In this document: positions 12,957-24,578 of the stretch, piece by piece | Position numbering within the stretch: the stretch's first letter is position 1 | Layout of the letters: each line of letters starts with the position of its first letter | NCBI GenBank assembly: GCA_028554755.1 | Contig: JAPTOF010000019.1 | Span: forward strand, 1,560,001-1,624,000 | Length of the DNA stretch: 64,000 nucleotides | Origin: Cordia subcordata | Taxonomy: Eukaryota; Streptophyta; Magnoliopsida; Boraginales; Cordiaceae | Direction: 5' to 3' | Program-made: the position numbers and the translations under genes | Notes under the pieces: model-generated | Database searches by the model: none | What the model was told of the DNA's origin: nothing | The model's input: only the letters and a program-made list of their open reading frames with translations

Positions 12957-13120
12957 TGTAACGTCTCATTCCATATCTCGCATCGATTTTTTGTGAGATT
13001 TGTGTACATTTTATAATAGTTTAAGTTCACTATTACTGTCATCGCTGACTCAAACATTTTGAGCCAGTTGATTAGGTTTAAATATAGTGGCAGGCCAGTA
13101 ATTGGGTCTGGGTCGTTACA
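12957..13120 (+). mobile_element. Solo LTR of the TRIM family
   Basis: A 164-bp element begins TGTAACGTCTC and ends GGGTCGTTACA, flanked by 5-bp direct repeats AGATT (12952-12956 and 13121-13125). Its sequence aligns along its length with the minus-strand LTRs at 5935-6370. A single LTR with a 5-bp target duplication is the footprint of LTR-LTR recombination. Confidence 0.88.
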
Positions 13121-13781
13121 AGATTAGTGTATGAGTAAAACATCACCCCTAGCCTTCTGCTCCTGCAAGCTTTATACATTGTGGAAATCTCCCTTTCAGC
13201 AAACGGCAACCTCACGAATACTCGTGAGCTTCGCTTGCGAGATTAGTGTTCCTCAAGTCTCAAATAAATGTTGATACTTACACGAGTAGGCTCTACATGC
13301 GTGCAACCTCTATACTGGAAGACCAAAGAGGGGACTTATATCAACAAAATTGGCTTTTTTTCTTTAACCAAATTGTGTCATCAATTTCCCAAACCCAAGA
13401 ACTGTCATCGATGCTTAACAACTCTCAGCACTTTATGCGTTTTAAGGCTATTAGCAAAGGTTTAGCGAGCAGTTTCTTCAATCAAGTGAAGGTAAAGAGG
13501 CGTAAGGAGATTTTGCTATCGGAGCTAAAACTAATTTGCATGGTAAAATTGGTAACTGTAAATATCTAATATAAAACCGAAAGAAGTGCATTCTTTGAGA
13601 TATATCTCGCATTGGCATGACACAAGATAATATATATGATTCTTGATTCATGGTGGATCCCATGAAAATTATGAACCCATTTAACATCAAGCTATTAGAT
13701 AATTCAGAGTTTAAATAGCATCAGAGTGCTGTTCCTTTGCGAAAATCGGCTATGCTAATGTTGAGTATAGCATAACAAGAA

Positions 13782-16700
13782 TTAACCAGAATTTTTGTCC
13801 CCGCCGAAACCGGACTCCAAAAATCCTGTCTGGTTGAGATGACTCACATCACCCCAGGCTTTGATTGTCCACTCATCTTCATCGGACAAATGGAATACAT
13901 TGACAGAGGTATTCAAAACCTTTCCGGGAGACCTGCTTGGTGAAGAAGCTCTTCTATGAAGTGCTCTTATAAAACCACCATGTGTCACCACGGCTATCCG
14001 CTCTCCTGTATCAGTGAGAAGGTCATATTCCAAACTGAGAGTATTTTTAACAACTTTGGTAATTAATTCACCAATACCTCTGTGTTTCTTTGCTATTCTC
14101 TGCAATGCAGTTGTGCTACGTTGATGAAGTTGCTCTCGGCTTTCTCCACCACCCTATAAGATGCATACACATAAAAAGATGTAAAAACTCAATTTAGAAA
14201 GAAATTATTTACAGAGATTTGTTGTTCAGCTATCAGATCCACAACACCGGAACGATTTTCTTCCAGTAATTACAGCAGTAGAAAAGCAATGCAAAACCTA
14301 ATTCAAGAGTTCGCCACCAAAATCAAAACTTAAAACACACAATACAAAGTCCAACTGATAAGAGCAGATTGACACACATTTTACTTGTGGAATACATTAG
14401 GTAATCTTAGTTGAGGCAATTGCAGAGACACCGAGATAACTTGAGATGAGATAATGCAAGTCCATGCTCAATTTTCGTGAACCAGGGTTGTTTCGTCAGA
14501 AATACTGAGCATTAATTATGAAGGTGCATCTAAAAGGCCAAAAGAGAGAAAATTTTCCCAAGCTGCCACATCCACATTTCCCAAATTCTGTGGCTGGGAG
14601 AAAATAAGAGCGTGAAGGAGTCAGATTTTATAATTTTCTATTTCAGAAAGGTAGTAAAATTCTTTAAGATATCTGGCCAAGTTCATCAGAAAGTGGCACA
14701 GCATATGCCATCTATATCTATAGAGCTCTCAATATGCCATTCTTTTTCATAAAAGCGGCATAAATAGTTAAGAATTGACAATGTGCTAAACAATGCGCCA
14801 GAGGGTATCAAATGGTAGTTACTGGGATCTCTAGATCGCTCTGGTGAGAAACAAATGCTTGCCAAGCCTTAGTGCAGATTTTCGATGCTTCATGATAAAC
14901 AACGCCTTGAAGATCTCCTACATGTCTCTCCCGCAGCTCTGGCTCTTTGACAACCTGACAACAAACATAGAACATAGGCACAAATCCAACATTAGAACGT
15001 TTAATCTGCCTTCCCTTATCTCACTATCCACAATTGGCTTCATGAAAATCAGATTATGGGTTGCAAAAAAGAAAAAAAGAAAAAGGAAAGAAAAAGAAAA
15101 AAAAGAATCAGATTATGGGTTTGTTTTTAGGAAAACCAAGAATCCTGAAAATTGCAGAGGACAACCCCAAAGAACCTCTGAAGGGCCTGAGGGTGTAAAC
15201 TTTGCAGATGGGTTCTACACAGACTTATATTGAAACCAGCAACATTATATTCCAAAGAGGGATGGAGTCAGGACCTGAGAGTCGGGGGAGCATATTTATG
15301 TACAAATTTTTATATAAATTAAAAAAATAATTATAGAATATATACTAATTAATATAATAATGACATATTAATACACAAAAAACATAAGGAAATAACTATA
15401 GTTATTACAAATAAAACTACATTTTATAATGGTGCTCTGATGTGACTTCACATTTTGAAATCATTGAATGTCCAATGTGTCACTATTTTCTTTTGTTTTT
15501 CTCTTATTTCTGTCTATTTGTACTTACTATCTCACTTTTCACGACAAAACTAATTACATACCGCTTGTTTTCCTAAATTTATTTTTTCTACTTTTTGATT
15601 AAAAACTCAAAAAGAAAAAGCATAACGCTCTGGTCAAGATCACAAGCAGGTGCCCTTCATGTGATTTGGCCTCTGATTACAATAAAAAGTGAAAGAAAAG
15701 AAGAAAACATCAAGGAATTTTTTTTTGAGAGCCAGGGGTGGGGTGCAGAGATGGCTCTGCCACCGATTGCAAATTATGGCTGGGACACATGGAGGAATGA
15801 AAAGTGTAATATATAAGAATATTGACTATAAACAGTTAAAAGTTTTACGAAACCTTTTCACTACATCACAATCAAAACTGAACCAAACTAAACTATAGTC
15901 AACTTGTAGTCTGCAGCAGTAGAAAGTAGAGACATGTCCTAAAACAAAGATGTTCTTCACATCCCTATTGATCACCAACCAAAAGATTCTTGGAAATTTG
16001 GCACTTATGATGTTAAACTTGCCATACCTCTACTCTGCCGCAAATTCTTGCTATAGTCTCTGCTGTTTCATAACCACGCTTCAAGTCAGAGGTGTACACT
16101 ACGGAAATCTTAGGCTCCCTGGAAAGTCTCTCAGCCACCTTAACACAAAATAACACAACAACGATCCTCATCCTTCAAAACAAACATATGACAGGAAAGA
16201 AACCAACAATTTTATGAACCATGGACTTACTGCAATTGCTTGCTGTCGGCCCACATCGTTTAGGTCAACATCTAAATGCCCCTTGATTCATACATACACA
16301 ATTCGGGAAAAAAAAAAAAGAACAAAATTAGCATTTCAAGCTTATGCTAATTTAACAGCATATAAGCACGTGATTTACTTACTTAACCACAATGTTTTTC
16401 ACCACATTCTTATACAGAATAGCGATTTATTAGATTATTGAGCTGCAAATTACTCAAAAGATGAGATTTTTTTTTATATATATATTTTAGGACACGCATC
16501 CTTCTATATATAGTATATCCAAAATTTGAAGTGCTAGCTAGATAAAATAGTACGATATGCTTGTATAGTTAAACACTAGAAACGAAATTGATTGAGAACA
16601 TTTTTACCTGAATTCTATTACTGGCGTTCCATTCGGTTTCACCGTGACGGATAACGACGACCTCCGTGACGTTGGGACTAACGGCGTCGGTTTTAACGTC

Positions 16701-16836
16701 GCCGTTACATTCAGGTCCAGTCAAATCCCTGACAAATGAAAAGCCTCTCACGTTAATTACAAGGTCCTCACATCAGTTAACAACGGCGTGAGAGAACACG
16801 ATTGAATACTTGGTACCTGGTAATGGAGTCCGACAT
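13782..16836 (-). CDS. Phosphoglycerate mutase-like protein 4 type (histidine phosphatase family)
   Basis: Exons from high to low coordinate: 16836-16817, 16728-16608, 16281-16231, 16138-16028, 14954-14823, 14153-14078, 14005-13782. They total 735 nt (244 aa). The first coding exon is only 20 nt (MSDSIT plus part of Arg7). The start is chosen because the next exon has no in-frame ATG before the catalytic region. VVVIRHGETEWN carries the phospho-accepting His35 and VVTHGGF the second catalytic His. SDLKR, ELRERHVGDLQG and the C-terminal SGFGGD tail match the plant PGM-like protein 4 group, as I recall it. The family includes both mutases and phosphatases, so the substrate is not fixed by sequence. 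The intron at 14006-14077 is 72 nt and stop-free in frame. Intron 4 (14955-16027) is long and AT-rich. Confidence 0.92.
14006..14077 (-). other. 72-nt stop-free intron (exitron-like) in the PGM-like gene
   Basis: GT...AG boundaries (AGAG/GTATTGG and TACAG/GAGAG). The length is a multiple of three with no in-frame stop, so retention would insert 24 residues between KHRG and ERIAVVTHGG. Remembered homologues lack the insert, so splicing is the likely default. Both forms would keep the frame. Confidence 0.7.
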
Positions 16837-17283
16837 TACGAGAATAGCAAAGAGACCTGAGCGACGATGACTCCAAGAATGAAGAGCGAGCTGAGGTTGT
16901 GCGTATTTTGAACGTAGGTGTGGGCCCCGCGGCGATAGCGCAGGTTCAGGTGGGGTAGAGTGGACCGGCGTGTAGGGAAGAAAAATACGATCGAGGGAAA
17001 TTACACAGCAATTCACCCCGAAACTGCGCATTGGATTCATATAGTAACCCTTCAAAAGTCAAGCGGCCGGTGCTTCTAATGAGAGTTCATTAGAATATTT
17101 ATTTTAGATTAAAAGAAGAAAAAGAAAGAAAATTGTTAGAGTCATAATAATTGCCATAAGAAAATGTTAACGTAGTAAAATTATATGAACGAGTTTGAAT
17201 ATATTTAAAAAGTCTATAGCATTTTAGTGTAAACTCCAAAAAGGGGTTTGTTTTAGACTTAATTTGATGATACTTTATCATAA
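16837..17283. other. PGM-like gene leader/promoter spacer
   Basis: Frames opposite the mutase continue into this GC-richer leader (to about 17055) but read through the first coding exon and the following donor, so they are not a separate gene. No other signal was identified. Confidence 0.45.
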
Positions 17284-18120
17284 TAAGTAGGAAAAAAAAA
17301 AGTAGTTCTAGAGCTTGAATTTTGTAAAATATAGAATTAATGGCCTCAACTTTAAAATTTTTAATGAAAGGGTTTAAACTTATAAAAAGATAACGTTTTA
17401 TACATCGTTAATTTAATGGTATTAACTTTTGTTTCCGTGACATTTTTTATTTTTTGTAGATTATGTGGAGTTTCCATTATAATATTTTTTTATCATGATA
17501 TTTCAAATCTACGTGGTATATATAAAAACCAAATATAATCAAAAAAGAAAAAATGACTCAAAAAGGAGAGGAAGAAAACCAAATCTGCTCTCTATCATAC
17601 ATAAAATTGAAAAGCCTTATCTCAATTTGCAAAACAAAAATTACTTAGCAAACTACTCTCAATCTATGTGTTTTTTTTTTGTTGGTCTATTGTAATATAT
17701 TTAATTTTTTTAACATTTAAAATGCATAATTGATTTAAAATTTTCAAAATTTTAAAAATATATGAATTTTTATATTAAGCAAAAGAAGTAAATGTAAATT
17801 TAGTTTATATTCTTATAGCCAACAAAAAAATTAAAAATTTGCACATGTGTACATGTACGTGATAATTTATAATTTATAAGTTTGTATACATTTGTTATGT
17901 AGGTATTAGATTACCATATAAAAAATCTATTTACACCACATAATATTTGAAAAGAAAAAAAAAATTGTCACATAAACAAAGAATTAACACCATTACTTAA
18001 TAATGTACAAAATGTCACTTCTCTGTAAATTCAAGCCCTTCTATTAAAGATTTTAAATTTAAAGCCCTTAATTCTATATTTTATAAAATTCAAGCCTTAA
18101 AACTGTTTTTTTCCTATTAA
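17284..18120. mobile_element. Long-inverted-repeat (foldback or MULE-like) element
   Basis: The left arm from about 17284 (TAATAAGTAGGAAAAAA...) aligns with the reverse complement of the right arm ending about 18120 (...TTTTTTCCTATTAA). Shared blocks in order include GCTTGAATTTT, AAAATATAGAATTAA, TTTAAAATTTTTAAT, TACATCGTTAA/TACATTATTAA, TGGTATTAA/TGGTGTTAA, TGTGACA and ATTATGTGGAG/ATTATGTGGTG. Arms are roughly 200 bp around an AT-rich centre without a transposase. Long arms favour a Mutator-like or foldback element; no clear target-site duplication was seen. Confidence 0.6.
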
Positions 18121-20064
18121 ATATATAAAAATAACTACACTGACTTGGCCTAGTTGGCTTTATCGTATGCCAAAATAATTGAACACTGAGAAGTACACTT
18201 TTTGACTCAAAAAAAGACCATTGAAAAGTAAATGATGTGTATATAAAGCTTCCCATCTTCAAAGAAGGTGCTAAAATATGGACCACAGGTTTAGATCTGA
18301 CAAAAGAAAAAAAATTAGAAAAGAAATAAAACTCAATTCCTAGAAAAATCATTTGTTTTCTATTTGAAGAGGTCGAAATTAATGAGAATTCTTAGAAAAC
18401 TCTTTTAACTCCTGAAAAACTCTAACCCCAAAAAAAAAAAAAAAGGAAAAGAAAGTTTCTAAAAGAATGGAGCTTGTCTTTGTTTCTTTCGGTCCTTTTT
18501 CCTCCTTTTGGTAGTTCAATATGCGAATGGACCATGAACACATTGTTTTGTGATTGTACATTTTTACCAAAAATGAAGCCAAGCTTTTTTGTTTTTTGTC
18601 GAAATCTAAAGCTCGGTTAGCTCGTCTCGTATTTGCCCCTTAATGGTCCTTATTTGGTTAACCCATAGAAGAGTTGAAAGTGGATTTGTTGCTTCACCTT
18701 GCCCAGTTGGCCCAACTTTAATACATGCTATTCAGGTTGGGCAAACATTTGCCATATTCTCACTTTTGAGGCCCATTATTTGTGGGCTAACGGCCCCTTT
18801 AACTACTTGCGGACTGGCGTGATTGGATTTGCCCTGGCCGTGAACAATTTCCAAGTGGAATTCGATTAGGAAATTATACGGACTATACTAATAATTTATC
18901 CTATTCTTGTTATCAATTTTATTCACATGAAAGCTTCATGGACTCCGACCAACTTTGACCCAAGAAAGGATTCCGACCAAACCCACCGATGACTTTGTAC
19001 GGTGAGTTCCGTGCATCCAAATAGCTATGATTATTAAGGGAGAAAGAACTGGTTTCTCCTTTATGTTCCTAAGAGAATACTATGAAACTATTTTAGATCA
19101 TGTGTTTTTACGGCCTTTAAAAGTTGAGTGTAATGATGATGACTTATTATAACTAAAATTTTTGAATCTTTAATTGTCACGATGAAGATTTTGCATGGTT
19201 TTGACGCCATTTTGTAAGTGATTAGATTGAATTTAAATTAGTTTGAGCTTATGAGACAATAGATCTAATATAGCTGAAAGTTGAAAAACCCCTACAAGTA
19301 ACCCTTCATAAGCCATGCAACACTAATATCTCTAGTTTATTTATCATTACCCCCTCCACAAGTAGTAGTGTCTCCTGATCTGATCAATTGAAATTATAAT
19401 GAAGCTAAGTCAAAGTATAACCACGGTCAAGATGAGTGCATTAGAAATGTCATAATCAGTCCGTGAATGGATTATTATCCAACGCCATAAGCGGTCATAC
19501 AGCATATTTCTCATTTTTGGCAAACAAGGAGTCAAGATGTTCTCATTTTTTCAGTTTTTCTTCTCGATGTTTTCTTTGGAGACCAGCCTACTCGATCAAT
19601 TCAATTGAGGGTCAGCATTGTACGAAGAGCATGAACGTATGGCATGGAGATATAGACGAGAGAAGATGAAAAAATAAGAGGATCATATTTAAAAAAATTG
19701 AATTATCTGTAAATTTGAAGTTTGATGTTCTCTAGAACGATCAATCGGACCAGTTGAAGTATCATGTGTGAATCATACACACACGAAAGACCCGCACATC
19801 ATACTCGGTCAGATGGTTTGGTTAATCATTTTTCATCAATTTCCTTGATCTGTCGGTTCATCCTCGCGGAATCGAATGATGCGTAAACCCAAAAGTCATA
19901 CGCCATAAGGGCGTGTCATAAACGTTGCTTAATGATACCAGTTGATGATTATTTCAAGTGAGGTCCAATAAGGCGGGGACGGCTATAATGGAAAAGCAAA
20001 AGTAATCTCTATACCAGAAAGATTTAGACCACGGAAGAAACAGAAAAAGCACACGCCGCATAGA
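18121..20064. other. Intergenic spacer
   Basis: No supported gene; open frames are short and without domains. The sequence from about 18650 to 18870 is less AT-rich but not coding in any frame I can read. Confidence 0.45.
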
Positions 20065-20295
20065 TTAAGGGTCGTTTAGATTGATTTTTTTCAAAAGTGC
20101 TTTTTTTAACAGTTTCTGAAAAATAACTTTTTTTGAGAAGTTGAAAATTTTAATTTTTAAAAAAAAGCTGTCTTTGAATTTTTTTCAAAATTTTAACTTT
20201 TTTAGAAATCAAATTAAATAACTATTACAAATTTAATATAATTTTTTTTAAAAAAATATCTTTTTTTAAAAAAAAACTAATTCAAACAAGCCTTA
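20065..20295. mobile_element. Tourist-like MITE, second copy
   Basis: TTAAGGGTCGTTTAGATTGA at the left end pairs with the complement of TAATTCAAACAAGCCTTAA at the right end. The interior resembles 7464-7687 (A/T blocks with AGTGC and CTTTTTTTA motifs). Confidence 0.65.
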
Positions 20296-22466
20296 AAATC
20301 AATATCATCGTGTTGTGCGAGTCTTACGTGTAGTGTTTGATTAGTGGATTTACTCCCTGTTCCATTTTACTTTTTTTCATGTTCGCCTGTGACGGTGTCT
20401 TCTATTTTCCAGAAATGATCACGCAAAAGAAAAACGCGCGGGCTCACTCCATTTATTACAACCTTGAATAACCACCACCACCACCACCACCACTGCGGTG
20501 ACACCATCTTCATGTCAACGAGGACGGCGGTGGCTAAGGCAAAGGTGGTAATGCGTCGCTGTCTCATCTTTAATGTTACAACTGATCATAATTGTTTTTA
20601 TTGGATTGACAGTAGGATCGGACAGGTGTTTAGGACTGCAAAAAGTCAAAATTGCAATCTTCATCGTCGTGTGTGCATCATTGCCGATCGTCAAGTGCCA
20701 TAGCTCCTGTTACGTCCGTCAACTCAATGGCGTCTTACTTTCTAGATACTTTTCCTAGTTTATATTTTCTATTAATTAGTTTTCCCTGAAGTTGGCTCCA
20801 CAATTTTGCATGCTCAACGCAATAGTTTGACTGCATTAATTATAGAAAATTCTACCGAAAACATTATTACAACATCCCGTCATATATGACTATTCATGTT
20901 CTCTAACCTAGTGGTGAGTTTTAAGGTCGGTTCTTCCATTCCAGATCTATCAATTGATATTTAATTTTGTCAAATTAATGTATACTGATTCAGCTCCGCC
21001 AATTGAGTTTTTCTCGTATAAGAAAAAAAAACATCTTATCTAATATTAATTGGATATATGATATGTGGTTTGGTTTATAATAATTCACTTATTTAACTAT
21101 GACTTTAAGTATTTCAAATCAATTAATTATATTTCTTATATTGGAAAACTTGGAACTAAACTCGATAATGACATCTGAAAAAGTTCTCGTATATTCCTAA
21201 GCAGCTCTGTAAAGATGTTATTTCCTATATTCTTTTAAGATGTAGAATTGAAGGGAATGTCAAACACCAGAGTGCTAAAATATTCGTCACATTATGGATG
21301 ATAGTGCGCTTACATTTAATTTATCGGGTTACATATTCAATTCAAAAGGGGAAAAAAAAATTGAATTCAAATAATGCGGTTCGAACTAATAACATGCACC
21401 TCAATATAATTAATGTCAACTAATTGAAAGTTGGAATTGAACAAATTATTGCCAACATCTAGTTGATTAGCTAATTAAATTAGTACTGATTAGGCTGTTC
21501 TGCTCTTGTATCACAGCTGTATATATCACTATCCACATTTGTAGCTAAATTAAAGAACAATATTAATGCATGATTCATGAAACATCCCACATTGATCCTG
21601 CTGAAGATTCTTGTTTTTGTCTCTTTTCTCCAAGAACAAGAGGTCTCTTGCACGTACAATTAGCTTAATGTTGCAAGTAATAAAAGTCCCTTAGAAAAAT
21701 TGCTTACTTGCCCAACCAAAAAAAAAAAAAAAAAAGAAAAAATCTCTCGAAAAATTGTTGTTTCTTTGTTGCCACAGGTCTCGAGTAGCAACCAATATGG
21801 TTTAATTTGTTGCTGAAGCCTGGGCTTCCACATTAATCATTCTTCAGCTCCTAGAAGAGACACTGTCTATAGATCTTCAGAAGCCGCCGTGACTATAGAA
21901 GATTATATTAATTGCATGCTCTTAGGGAACTGAAACAAGTTGTAATAGAGAATTGTTCTAATTATTTTTCATAATATTACAACATTTAACATCATTGAAT
22001 TTCATTCCGACACCATAGCCTACTCAAGGAAGTTCACATTTTGCTTTTTTGTTTTTTCTTGGCGAAATCCATCTAAATATTTGATTACCATAAAAATGTT
22101 TACAAGGACAATTGTTCGAGAAACAAAAAGTACAAGGTAAACCAGTCATAGATAAAATGTTTAACCTCCTAAGACTAAGGATTCTTCTAATTTGGATTGG
22201 TTTTTTTAAAAAGTCCTTAGTAAAATTTTTCATTAAAATTTTAATTATTTTAAAAATCAAATCAAATAATTATTACAAAAAATACTTTTTTTTTGTAAAA
22301 AAAAATTAAGTCAGCCGTAAGACAAAATTAAAAAAAAAAAATATATATATATATATAAAGATGATTTTTGAAAATGAAAGGAGGTCAAGCAAACTGTTGT
22401 ATGATACATGATCAATGGCAGCAGACAATGTGGCGGCAAATTAAGAATAAGGCAATCGATCAGAGC
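20296..22466. other. Intergenic spacer with a probable SINE scrap
   Basis: At about 20900-21035 a stretch with GGTGAGTTTTAAGGTCGGTT ends GCCAATTGAGTTTTTCTCGT, then an A run. That 3' end recurs at about 34530-34557 and, inverted, at about 43138-43190, suggesting a shared SINE family (family 3). A poly-A run lies at 21719-21735. No gene was found. Confidence 0.4.
20470..20493 (+). repeat. (CCA)n microsatellite
   Basis: Perfect ACC/CCA triplet run in intergenic sequence; frames across it encode poly-His or poly-Trp and are not considered genes. Confidence 0.8.
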
Positions 22467-22497
22467 CACGCAAAATCTTTTCTTGTACACTCTTTGA

Positions 22498-22503
22498 CAC
22501 GTG
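22498..22503 (+). promoter_or_regulatory. G-box CACGTG conserved upstream of patatin copies 1 and 2
   Basis: CACGTG lies 232 bp upstream of the copy-1 ATG inside GACACGTGTACCATCC, and the same 16-mer occurs 211 bp upstream of the copy-2 ATG (28531-28536). Conservation may simply reflect recent duplication. Confidence 0.4.
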
Positions 22504-22729
22504 TACCATCCCAAAGACTTCAAAGCCAAAGAACATTTATATCCATAATTTTCACACTCGAATGTTCCACCAACCATGTTCGCTAACATTCAATTCAAGC
22601 AGAGTTATCTTAGAATGGTTTACAATTATATAATCCCTCCATGTTAGGCCATTAAATTTGCATGAAATAGTATCACACTGATCCTGCTGAAGAGAGAGCA
22701 TATAGTTGCTTCTTTTATCATTAAGAAAA

Positions 22730-24578
22730 ATGAAGACAGCTCTCTTAAAGGCTCTAACTTTGATATTCATCGTTCAGTTTTTGGGAATTCCACAAACAGA
22801 TGCTGTAACTAAAGGGAAGGCTGCGACAGTATTGAGCATCGACGGAGGTGGAGTCAGAGGAATTATCCCCGGAACAATTCTGGCCTTTCTCGAATCAAAG
22901 CTTCAGGTTCGTAATTGCGCAAACACAGCTTTTTTTTTCGTTTACTTTCAACCACTAACACATATTCTGTTACGTGTTTTTTTTCCTTCCTGGTTTTTAG
23001 GAATTAGATGGACCCCAAGCAAGAATTGCAGATTATTTTGATGTAATCGCCGGAACAAGCACAGGTGGACTGGTGACCACCATGATTTCAGCTCCTACTA
23101 AAGACAACCGTCCCTTGTATGCTGGAAAAGACATTACCAACTTCTACTTGGAGCACAGCCCCAAAATTTTCGACAAGAGCAGGTTAGTCTAATGCTGTGC
23201 TTGTCATATATTTATCTGAAATCTTAAACCCGAAAAGCATATAATTTGGATGCATTGATGTGTTTCTATTATCTAATCAAGGCGCAATAACTTCGCGAAC
23301 TCGATTACTAATCTATTTGGAGGACCAAAATACGATGGCAAGTACTTGAACGCATTGACAAAGAGACTATTAGGCAATCTCACCATGAAGCAGACCTTAA
23401 CCAAAGTGGTGATACCAAGTTTTGATATCAAGCGCCTTCAGCCAGTTATCTTCACGACTACTGATGTATATATATGCTCCTCATCCTCAACATATATCCA
23501 AAATTCCATTTTTTCCCCCCTTCTATATATTAGCTGCGAACATGGTATTCAACTTTTGATTTACTTTTGATAATATGGTACAGGCAAAGGCAAATGTCTC
23601 CAAGAATGCTCTTCTATCAGACGTCTGCCTCAGCACATCCGCGGCGCCTACCTTTCTCCCACCATACTATTTCGAGATCAAGGATGCTCAGGGAAACATA
23701 CACGCCTACAATCTCATAGATGGAGGGGTGGCCGCAAACAATCCAGTGAGAAATCATCAGAAAAACTCCACTTGACTGTAGGACTATTAATTTTCACTCC
23801 ACATGCCTGATATCAAACAGCTATATTAACTGGTTTCTGTAAAAGCTTTTGCTCATATGACTTTAATTGATACCATATAAGTTCTTCCTATATGTAAAAT
23901 TTAAACGAATTGGCACTTGAATCTGTTTAATCTGATCTAGTATTGACTGTGATGACAGACATTAATGGCCATAACCCACATATCCAAAGAAATCTTGACG
24001 GGCAACTTTGAGTTAGTGGATATGAAACCAATGGACAGCGAAAGAATGCTGGTCTTGTCACTAGGCACTGGGACACAAAAAAACGCTGAAAAATATAGCT
24101 CAGCTAAAGCTTCTCGTTGGGGTTCTCTTGGTTGGGTGTACAACAGGGGTGCCACACCCTTGCTGGATATTTACGGCGACGCAACCACTGACATGGTGGA
24201 TATCCATGTTTCCACCCTCTTCCAGTCCCTTCGCAATGAGCAAAATTATATCCGAATACAGGTACCGAGAAAAACACACTAATAATGCTGTGTTTGTTAT
24301 ACGCTTATCTGAAATCATAAATCTGAAAAGCATATATATAAAACGTGCAGGATGATACGTTGACCGGGAACGCAGCATCGGTAGATGATACGACGCCGGA
24401 AAACATGCTGACGCTTGTGCAGATTGGGAACGGTTTGTTGAAGAAGCCAGTGTCAAGAGTGAATTTAGAGACTGGTAGATACGAGGCAGTTCAAGGAGAG
24501 GGGACAAATGAAGAAGCACTCACCCGCTTCGCAAGGCTGCTTTCGGAAGAAAGGAAGTTTCGGCGAGGCCCACAATAA
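22730..24578 (+). CDS. Patatin-like phospholipase, copy 1 (intact)
   Basis: Lipid acyl hydrolase acting on phospholipids and galactolipids. Exons 22730-22906, 23001-23182, 23282-23465, 23584-23745, 23959-24261 and 24351-24578 total 1236 nt (411 aa), the usual length for plant patatin-like proteins. The N-terminus ([19 protein letters not shown]) is a hydrophobic signal peptide, implying secretion or vacuolar delivery. Catalytic motifs: DGGGVRGI (oxyanion hole), GTSTGG (nucleophile Ser) and DGGVAANNP (catalytic Asp), forming the Ser-Asp dyad. The start at 22730 matches copies 2 and 3; an upstream in-frame ATG at 22706 is ignored because the others lack it. Introns 2 and 5 contain the hairpin repeat described separately. 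Confidence 0.93.
23190..23250 (+). repeat. Hairpin mini-MITE in intron 2 of patatin copy 1
   Basis: Intronic copy of the TAATGCTGTGTTTGTTATAT-type repeat with inner ATCTGAAATCTTAAA and GAAAAGCATATAA segments. Related copies sit in intron 5 of this gene, introns 2 and 5 of copy 2, at 52886-52990 and at 61451-61537. Confidence 0.7.
24280..24341 (+). repeat. Hairpin mini-MITE in intron 5 of patatin copy 1
   Basis: TAATGCTGTGTTTGTTATAC leads into GCTTATCTGAAATC and GAAAAGCATATATATAA. It occupies most of the 89-nt intron and stops just before the acceptor. Confidence 0.7.

Noticed and set aside
16777..17055. 92-codon frame over the first PGM-like exon and leader
   Set aside because: Reads through a good splice donor; only its MSDSIT portion is coding in the accepted model.
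22706..22729. Upstream in-frame ATG for patatin copy 1 (adds MLLLSLRK)
   Set aside because: Copies 2 and 3 start at the downstream Met, which begins a proper signal peptide.
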